Assembly (NCBI GenBank): GCA_937973555.1
Contig: CALJKL010000077.1
Location: 1-28,148 of the forward strand
DNA length: 28,148 nucleotides
DNA from: an uncultured Flavobacteriales bacterium
GTDB taxonomy: Bacteria; Bacteroidota; Bacteroidia; Flavobacteriales; Weeksellaceae
Reading direction: 5' to 3'
A program made the position numbers and the translations under genes. Positions within the stretch are counted from its first letter, which is position 1. The number at the start of each line of letters is the position of its first letter. Below the pieces are notes generated by a model that saw nothing but the letters and a program-made list of their open reading frames with translations, was not told the origin of the DNA and searched no databases. Shown here one piece after another: positions 23,428 to 28,148 of this stretch.

Positions 23428-24474
23428 ATGAAATCTTATTTTTTTACAATTTTAGCCCTTATTTTCTTATTTTCTTGTAAAAAAGAAAATGAAACTTCAA
23501 CCAAAAATTGGGTGATTATTTCTAAAAATATCCGTTTCAAAGAAGCTCAAAATATCTTTTTTCTGAAATCCGGAAGTCATCAATATCAAATAGATAATAA
23601 CAAACTTCCATTTAAGAAAATAATCCTGCTCAATGCTAGTTTGGTTGGCTATATTTCAGAATTGGGAGAGGAAGAGAAAATGATAGGCATCTCCAGCCCA
23701 GAATATATTTATTCGGATAAAATTCATCTTTTCATTAAATCCAATAAAATTCAAAACATTGGCAATGAGCAGAAATATGACGTTGAAAAAATTATTGCTT
23801 TGAAGCCGGATGCTATTTTCACAAATTATGTTTCCAGTTTCGAAAACACCTATGAAATTCTGATAAAAAACGGAATAGAAGTTATATTTATCGATGAATA
23901 TTTAGAAGAAAAACCTTTAGAGAAAGCTGCTATTATTAAAGTCTTTGGTGAGCTTTTGGGCAAAAAGGAAAAAGCTTTACTAAAATATTCTGAAATTGAA
24001 AAAAACTACAATCGTTATAAGGAATTAGTAAAATCAGAAGTGAAGAAACCATTAGTACTTACCAATGAAATATACGGCAGCCAGTGGTTTGTAGCCGGAG
24101 GGAAATCCCAATTGGCGCATTTTATACAAGATGCCGGTGGAAGCTATATTTTCGGGCAGAATGATGAAAGTAATTCTACTCCTAGAAGCTTTGAAGAAGT
24201 CTATGCTAAATCTGAAAATGCTGATTTCTGGTTAAATGTGGGCAATCATAAAGATAAAAAAGAATTGTTGGGCATCAATCCCAATTATGCCAAAATGAAG
24301 GTATACCAAAAAGGGAATATCTATACCATTTCAGGAAAGATTAAAGGAAGTTCTAATGATTATTTTGAAAGTGGAGTAGTGCGAGCCGATCTTGTTTTGA
24401 AAGACTATATTAAAATCTTTCATCCCGATATTTTCCCAAATGATTCGTTGATGTATATGTTGAAACTTAAATAA
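23428..24474 (+). CDS. ABC transporter substrate-binding lipoprotein, BtuF/FepB type
   Basis: This 348-residue lipoprotein has its signal cleaved at Cys17 (FLFSC), followed by KKENETS. The rest resembles the periplasmic binding fold of the metal-chelate family (Peripla_BP_2). The N-lobe has IILLNASLVGYISELGEEEKMIGIS and NIGNEQKYDVEKIIALKPDAIFTNY, the standard section in which the protein is said to depend on a site or cofactor location. A long linker helix (KEKALLKYSEIEKNYNRY) leads to the C-lobe with SQWFVAGGKSQLAHFIQDAGG. These proteins deliver ferric siderophore, haem or cobalamin to a BtuCD/FepCD-type importer. No permease or ATPase gene for such an importer is adjacent, so the cargo cannot be assigned. 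It starts at the first ATG, which gives the complete signal peptide. Confidence 0.88.
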   Translation: MKSYFFTILALIFLFSCKKENETSTKNWVIISKNIRFKEAQNIFFLKSGSHQYQIDNNKLPFKKIILLNASLVGYISELGEEEKMIGISSPEYIYSDKIHLFIKSNKIQNIGNEQKYDVEKIIALKPDAIFTNYVSSFENTYEILIKNGIEVIFIDEYLEEKPLEKAAIIKVFGELLGKKEKALLKYSEIEKNYNRYKELVKSEVKKPLVLTNEIYGSQWFVAGGKSQLAHFIQDAGGSYIFGQNDESNSTPRSFEEVYAKSENADFWLNVGNHKDKKELLGINPNYAKMKVYQKGNIYTISGKIKGSSNDYFESGVVRADLVLKDYIKIFHPDIFPNDSLMYMLKLK

Positions 24475-24477
24475 TGC

Positions 24478-24485
24478 TAATTTTG
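24478..24485 (+). promoter_or_regulatory. Possible -7 element of mtgA
   Basis: TAATTTTG fits TAnnTTTG, immediately after the preceding stop codon and 46 nt before the mtgA ATG. There is no TTTG at a proper -33 distance, so mtgA could also be read through from the upstream gene. Confidence 0.35.
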
Positions 24486-24530
24486 CATCATAAATCAATT
24501 ATTATTTGTTATTCATCATTCTAAAATATT

Positions 24531-25175
24531 ATGTGGAAATTCATTAAAAAAGTATTTTACTATTTAGCTGTTGTCAGCCTTTTTTCTATTGTTTGGGGCA
24601 GGTTTTTTAACCCACTGATTACCATTACGCAGATAGAAGGCATCATTAAATATCAGAAGCTAGATAGGGACTATATCAGCTATGATGATATGGGTAATTA
24701 TGTTAAAAAAGCTGTTATTGCCAGTGAAGATCAAATGTTTTACAAGCACAATGGTTTCGATTTGAAGTCTATCGAAAAAGCATTTGAGCATAATCAAAAA
24801 GGAAAAAAGATAAGAGGTGGCAGTACGATTTCTCAGCAAACGGCCAAAAATGTTTTCCTTTGGAATGGTGGCAGTTATTTTAGAAAAGGTTTAGAAGCAG
24901 TTTTTACTTTTATTATTGAAAAGGTTTGGAACAAAGATATTATTTTAGAAAGATACCTCAATTCTATAGAAATGGGACAAGGTGTTTTCGGGGTAGAGGC
25001 AGCCTCTCATTATTATTTTGGGAAGAGTGCCAAAGATCTATCTAAGTCTGAAGCCGCATGGATAGCGGTAATCTTGCCGAGTCCTAAAAAATATGATCCG
25101 AAAAATCCATCTTCCGGGTTACTGAGAAAGCATTCTTGGGTGATGAGACAGATGAATAATGTTGTTTTGAAATAA
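24531..25175 (+). CDS. mtgA: Monofunctional peptidoglycan glycosyltransferase
   Basis: This 214-residue GT51 enzyme polymerises lipid II into glycan strands at the inner membrane. One N-terminal membrane anchor (residues 8-23) precedes the catalytic domain. Motif 1 is ASEDQMFYKHNGFD with catalytic Glu66, motif 2 RGGSTISQQTAKNVFLW (95-111), motif 3 KDIILERYLNSIEMG with Glu140, then GVFGVEAASHYYFGKSA and SEAAWIAVILPSP. There is no penicillin-binding transpeptidase domain, so this is MtgA and not a class A PBP. The length is typical of the family. It ends one base before the stop of the convergent DUF721 gene. A terminator for it lies within that opposing gene at 25204-25233. Confidence 0.96.
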   Translation: MWKFIKKVFYYLAVVSLFSIVWGRFFNPLITITQIEGIIKYQKLDRDYISYDDMGNYVKKAVIASEDQMFYKHNGFDLKSIEKAFEHNQKGKKIRGGSTISQQTAKNVFLWNGGSYFRKGLEAVFTFIIEKVWNKDIILERYLNSIEMGQGVFGVEAASHYYFGKSAKDLSKSEAAWIAVILPSPKKYDPKNPSSGLLRKHSWVMRQMNNVVLK

Positions 25176-25176
25176 A

Positions 25177-25467
25177 CTATAAGATATAGAGATCAATAAA
25201 CTTTTCAGGGCCAAATTGGTCCTGAATTTTTTTGAGGAAAAAAGACTTTTTCATTCTGAAATCATTTCTCAATAGGGCTGATTTTATTTTTATTTCAAGG
25301 ATTTTTTCTTTCAGGTTTACGCTTTCTATTTCTTTGAACAAGGTTTCATCCAGATAGTCCTGAAGAAAATCTTTAACTTCCAAAGCCATCAGCTTATCTT
25401 CAAAACCATAGAGTTTGGCAAAAGATTTTACCAGTTCAGAAGATTGATATTCTCGTTTTTTCTTCAA
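25177..25467 (-). CDS. DUF721 (DciA-like) protein downstream of recF
   Basis: This is a small, charged 96-residue protein with the DUF721 pattern: an N-terminal helix (SSELVKSFAKLYGFEDKL), then a strand-turn-strand region (NLKEKILEIKIKSALLRNDFRMKK) and a final helix. The family includes DciA, which helps load the replicative helicase DnaB in bacteria lacking DnaC-type loaders. This version lacks the Trp seen in many members. It starts with TTG at 25467-25465: the only in-frame codon between it and an upstream stop is GAT, so no ATG alternative exists. The TTG overlaps the recF stop (TTGA), so it depends on translational coupling. The role in helicase loading is inferred from family and neighbourhood. 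Confidence 0.75.
   Translation of the reverse strand: MKKKREYQSSELVKSFAKLYGFEDKLMALEVKDFLQDYLDETLFKEIESVNLKEKILEIKIKSALLRNDFRMKKSFFLKKIQDQFGPEKFIDLYIL
25204..25233 (+). terminator. mtgA terminator embedded in the opposing DUF721 coding sequence
   Basis: TTCAGGGCC (25204-25212) pairs with GGTCCTGAA (25218-25226) over 9 bp with one G-U and a 5-nt loop, followed by seven T (25227-25233). It lies 29 nt beyond the mtgA stop, on the antisense strand of the DUF721 3' end. Confidence 0.8.
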
Positions 25468-26543
25468 ATCTCAAATATTTTTGATTCCTCGTTTATTCTT
25501 TTTACAACAGATTCTGTACGTTCTCTGTGAGTATCTGTAATGAATATCTGTCCAAAATTCTGCTCATTCACCAGTTCAATCAATTGGGAAACCCTATTAT
25601 CGTCTAACTTATCAAAGATATCGTCTAAAAGAAGTATTGGGTTTTTCTGGGTGATGTCCTTTATTCTTTTTATTTGAGCCAGTTTTAGGGCTATAAGAAA
25701 AGATTTTTGCTGACCTTGGCTGCCAAATTTCTTAATCAGATTGCCATTCATTTCAAATCTCAAATCATCCTTGTGAATGCCTTTGGAAGTATAGGTGAGC
25801 ATTCTGTCTTTTTCCAGGTTTTCAGACAATATAACATCAAAGTTATTCTCAAATAAATCACTTTCATATACTACTTTTACCTTTTCGTTTCCTTTGGAAA
25901 TGATTTCATAAAAATGCTGAATGGTAGGAAGAATAGAAGTTACAAATTCTTGTCTTTTTTGGAAAATTTGAGTTCCAAATTTGGTTAAAGGTTCATTGTA
26001 TATTTCCAGAGAATCTATATCGAAGGTTCTATTTTTAGCGAAATATTTCAATAGGGCATTTCTCTGTTGAAGGGTTTTTTGATACTGAATAAGGTTAAAA
26101 AGATATTCAGAATCTGTCTGCGAAATCATGGCGTCAAGAAACTTTCTTCTGCTTTCGCCTCCATCAGAGATAAGGTTGGCATCATATGGCGAAATCATTA
26201 CACTAGGTAAATAGCCAATATGGTCTGCCATTCTTTCATAAGTCTTATCGTTTTTTTTGATGGTTTTTTTACCTTCTTTGGGAAGAAGAATTTTGATGAT
26301 ATCATTTTTTTCTTCTCCTTCTATATCAGATTCAATGCTGAAAAAGTCTGTATTATTCAATATATTTTGAAGGTCCTGATTTCCTAGAAAACTTTTTCCT
26401 ACAGAAAGGTAATGCAGGGCATCCAAAATGTTGGTCTTTCCCGCACCGTTGTTTCCAACGAAGCAATTAATTTCGGGAGAAAAATCAAAAGATTTTTCTT
26501 CATGATTTTTAAAATTGGCAATTTTTAGACTTTTAACAAACAT
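25464..26543 (-). CDS. recF: DNA replication and repair protein RecF
   Basis: This 359-residue SMC-like ATPase of the RecFOR pathway helps load RecA at gapped DNA. Walker A is GNNGAGKT (30-37), preceded by the hallmark IANFKNHEEKSFDF. SPYDANLISDGGESRRKFLD is a RecF family signature near residues 118-137. The ABC signature is FGSQGQQKSFLIALKLAQ and Walker B is PILLLDDIFDKLD; the conserved ITDTHRE follows. The length is typical. It lies 39 nt behind the UbiA-like gene and overlaps the DUF721 gene, making a three-gene minus-strand cluster. The recF-DUF721 pairing is common in Flavobacteriia. Confidence 0.97.
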   Translation of the reverse strand: MFVKSLKIANFKNHEEKSFDFSPEINCFVGNNGAGKTNILDALHYLSVGKSFLGNQDLQNILNNTDFFSIESDIEGEEKNDIIKILLPKEGKKTIKKNDKTYERMADHIGYLPSVMISPYDANLISDGGESRRKFLDAMISQTDSEYLFNLIQYQKTLQQRNALLKYFAKNRTFDIDSLEIYNEPLTKFGTQIFQKRQEFVTSILPTIQHFYEIISKGNEKVKVVYESDLFENNFDVILSENLEKDRMLTYTSKGIHKDDLRFEMNGNLIKKFGSQGQQKSFLIALKLAQIKRIKDITQKNPILLLDDIFDKLDDNRVSQLIELVNEQNFGQIFITDTHRERTESVVKRINEESKIFEI

Positions 26544-26582
26544 TGATGGATGGGCTGTAAAGATGAAATTCTGGTTGTTGAT

Positions 26583-27332
26583 TTAATTTTTCAAATTTAA
26601 AATAAAATAAATTAACATTGGCATCGTGCTTAAACTTTCCAAATAAATGGAATAATATTCATAAGACCTTTTTTTACCTGAAAAAATTATTGAAATTATA
26701 CTGATGAGTACTGTTATCAGCCAAGCCATAGCAAAATCTTTCTGTAAATAGAAGTAGGCTAAAATGCCACTTAATAAAAGAAAAATGATGCTGAGTATTT
26801 TGGTATTTTTAATACCAATCACTTTCGGAATAGTAGGAAATGGGTCTCTATCCATATCCCTAATCTCAAAAGGAAAGGTAATCGCAGAAACAAATAGAAA
26901 GATGATGAAAAACCAACTCCAATTAAAGTTTTGCAAAGGCAAAAAAACCAATGTCAAAGCCCATACAAAACCCACATAAAATGTTTTCAATAAAGAAAAT
27001 TCCCTTACATTGATATTGAAAATATCTGCATTATACAAAGCGCCCAAAATCAAAACAATAATCCATCTATAATAGAAATCTATATTAATAAAGTATAAAA
27101 TAAGGAAACTGATGAGCAAAAATCCTATGAAATTTATCAAAAGTGCAGTTTTCTTTTTGTGGAAGATGGTGAAGAGATATCCATTCCAAAAGGTGAGAAA
27201 AATAACCAAAGCAAAGTTTATTTGGTAAAATTCTTGCTCTTTCAGCACAAATATTCCCAATAATGAAGCACAAAGAGAAACATACAATTGTGACTTTAGG
27301 AATATTTTTTTTAATAAAATTTTGAAATTCAT
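26583..27332 (-). CDS. UbiA-superfamily-like membrane protein, degenerate first Asp motif
   Basis: This 249-residue protein has about seven to eight predicted membrane helices and charged short loops. The pattern LGALYNADIFN...VGFVWALTLVFLPL and then FPFEIRDMDRD (Glu156, Asp159, Asp163) followed by TIPKVIGIKNTK matches the second Asp-rich loop and the downstream helix of UbiA prenyltransferases. The first Asp-rich motif, usually NDxxDxxxD after the second helix, is not present: the equivalent place reads FWNGYLFTIF (49-58). It therefore cannot be assumed to transfer prenyl groups. It leads a minus-strand cluster with recF and the DUF721 gene and has a full consensus promoter directly at its start. 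The fold assignment is moderately confident; the function is unknown. Confidence 0.7.
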   Translation of the reverse strand: MNFKILLKKIFLKSQLYVSLCASLLGIFVLKEQEFYQINFALVIFLTFWNGYLFTIFHKKKTALLINFIGFLLISFLILYFINIDFYYRWIIVLILGALYNADIFNINVREFSLLKTFYVGFVWALTLVFLPLQNFNWSWFFIIFLFVSAITFPFEIRDMDRDPFPTIPKVIGIKNTKILSIIFLLLSGILAYFYLQKDFAMAWLITVLISIISIIFSGKKRSYEYYSIYLESLSTMPMLIYFILNLKN

Positions 27333-27336
27333 TCTT

Positions 27337-27368
27337 CAAAATTAAATAATATGAGAAACCTGAACAAA
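27337..27368 (-). promoter_or_regulatory. Consensus promoter of the UbiA-like gene and recF cluster
   Basis: On the minus strand TTTG (27368-27365), a 20-nt spacer and TAATTTTG (27344-27337) match every fixed consensus base. The -7 box ends 5 nt before the ATG at 27332, which predicts a leaderless transcript. Confidence 0.7.
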
Positions 27369-27535
27369 GTATTTATTTTCTATGTTTTATAAATCTTTTT
27401 ACAATATTGAAAGCTTAGAAGAGCCAAAAAAGAATCTCAATAGCTGCAACCCTGATAAAATTCAGGCGCATTAATTAATTGTTTATTCGTAAATTCGGAT
27501 ATAAATAATTGTTAAACCTATTAAAATTAAACGCT

Positions 27536-27961
27536 ATGCACGAGAATGTAAAAGTAAGCGTAAAAGTAAATGCACCTGTAGAAAAAGTATGGAATGCATT
27601 AACGGATAAGGAAGAAATGAAAAAATGGTATTTTGATATTCCTGATTTTGAATTGAAGGAAGGAAATGCATTTAATTTCTACGAGCCGGGAGAAGAAAGA
27701 AAATATCACCACCACTGCGAAATTGCAGAAATAATTCCAAATGAAAAACTAAAACATTCTTGGGCTTATCCTGATATTTCTAAAGAAAAGACACTCGTGA
27801 AATGGGAACTAACGCCGGAAAATGGTAATACTTTGGTTACCCTTACCCATAAAGGATTGGAAAATTTTCATCATTTGGGAAAAGATTTCCAAGTGGAGAG
27901 TTTCCAAAAAGGCTGGGAAGAAATCATAGGAAATTCCCTTAAAAATTATCTTGAAAGCTAA
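27536..27961 (+). CDS. SRPBCC (AHSA1-type) domain protein
   Basis: This is a 141-residue single-domain protein of the START-like SRPBCC superfamily. It has VSVKVNAPVEKVWNALTDKEEMKKWYFDI at the start, YHHHCEIAEIIPNEKLKHSW in the middle and WEEIIGNSLKNYLE as the long C-terminal helix that covers the hydrophobic pocket. An upstream in-frame TTG at 27509 would add nine residues (MLNLLKLNA) that do not belong to the domain, so ATG 27536 is the better start. Members bind or modify small hydrophobic ligands or, in eukaryotic Aha1, stimulate Hsp90; no specific ligand is indicated here. It is alone on its strand and has a strong terminator behind it. Confidence 0.88.
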   Translation: MHENVKVSVKVNAPVEKVWNALTDKEEMKKWYFDIPDFELKEGNAFNFYEPGEERKYHHHCEIAEIIPNEKLKHSWAYPDISKEKTLVKWELTPENGNTLVTLTHKGLENFHHLGKDFQVESFQKGWEEIIGNSLKNYLES

Positions 27962-27984
27962 ATATTATAAATATTCTAAAATCT

Positions 27985-28018
27985 AAAAGCATCATTTTAC
28001 CAAAAATGATGCTTTTTT
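27985..28018 (+). terminator. Strong intrinsic terminator after the SRPBCC gene
   Basis: A perfect 14-bp stem, AAAAGCATCATTTT (27985-27998) with AAAATGATGCTTTT (28003-28016), has an ACCA loop and a T run at 28013-28018. It lies 24 nt after the stop. Confidence 0.95.
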
Positions 28019-28020
28019 CG

Positions 28021-28028
28021 TAGTTTTG
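28021..28028 (+). promoter_or_regulatory. -7 promoter element of the last lipoprotein gene
   Basis: TAGTTTTG matches TAnnTTTG and ends 18 nt before the ATG at 28046. It follows the preceding terminator directly. No -33 box is clear. Confidence 0.45.
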
Positions 28029-28045
28029 AACAAATTATTTTTTAC

Positions 28046-28148
28046 ATGAAAAAATTTTTAGTCATTGGATTAATTTCTTTCGCATTTTTAATTTCTTGTA
28101 ACAAAGACAAGAAGATATTGTATAGTTTAAATGAATACAATATAGCAA
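28046..28148 (+). CDS. Lipoprotein, N-terminal part (3' end outside window)
   Basis: An ATG at 28046 opens a frame that runs off the window after 34 codons. The first residues form a lipoprotein signal: KKF, a hydrophobic stretch (LVIGLISFAFLIS) and Cys18, then NKDKKILYSL. Nothing of the mature domain is visible beyond about 16 residues, so the function cannot be stated. A -7 box 18 nt upstream and the terminator before it indicate an independent transcript. Confidence 0.8.
   Translation, partial: MKKFLVIGLISFAFLISCNKDKKILYSLNEYNIA

Noticed and set aside
24490..24520. Repeat shared with 7088-7103 (TTTGTTATTCATC)
   Set aside because: A 13-14 base match in two AT-rich intergenic regions with no further extension is compatible with chance.
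27351..27392. Short ATG frame of 13 codons before the SRPBCC gene
   Set aside because: It is too short, overlaps the promoter of the UbiA-like gene on the other strand, and has no features. The rest of 27369-27508 shows nothing I can name.
27509..27535. Upstream TTG start for the SRPBCC gene
   Set aside because: The added residues (MLNLLKLNA) lie outside the domain, and the ATG at 27536 fits family N-termini.

Overview
The window looks like a chromosome segment from a Bacteroidota member, most likely Flavobacteriales and close to Chryseobacterium/Weeksellaceae. The signs are low G+C, Bacteroidota-type promoters (TTTG, a gap of 19-20, then TAnnTTTG), a protease with a type IX secretion (T9SS) sorting tail, a GldA-like ATPase, a DUF5723 outer-membrane protein, and a DNA polymerase III alpha subunit with an N-terminal proofreading exonuclease. 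The genus is inferred; no 16S or phylogenetic marker analysis was possible.

Layout. Positions 1-920 hold two unrecognised genes, the first cut by the window edge. Positions 1098-6843 are a tightly packed RND efflux operon: lipoprotein adaptor, AcrB-type pump, NodT-type outer-membrane channel. Positions 7229-9334 (minus) encode a secreted subtilisin-like protease. Diverging from it is dnaE (9460-14061), the replicative polymerase fused to an epsilon-type exonuclease. Positions 14176-20942 form a second RND operon with a different order: TetR repressor, TolC-like channel, adaptor, long RND pump. A 7-bp inverted repeat inside its promoter is a likely autoregulatory operator. Then come a DUF5723 protein, a convergent GldA-like ABC ATPase (minus), tRNA-Arg(ACG) (minus), a metal-chelate-type binding lipoprotein, and mtgA. 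A minus-strand cluster follows: a UbiA-like membrane protein, recF and a DUF721/DciA-like gene. The window ends with an SRPBCC/AHSA1 protein and the start of a lipoprotein gene.

How they work together. The two RND operons each encode a full inner-membrane to outer-membrane efflux path, but only the second carries its own regulator. dnaE, recF and the DUF721 gene belong to replication and repair; mtgA serves wall synthesis; the protease leaves by T9SS, whose machinery is not here. Several genes have consensus promoters placed so close to the start codon that leaderless or very short-leader mRNAs are expected.

I see no transposase, CRISPR array, prophage or clear defence or biosynthetic cluster. 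Nothing here is convincingly an undescribed system. The most informative leads are promoter and terminator architecture, a UbiA-like protein lacking its first Asp motif, an intra-operon heptamer repeat, and two genes of unknown function at the left edge.
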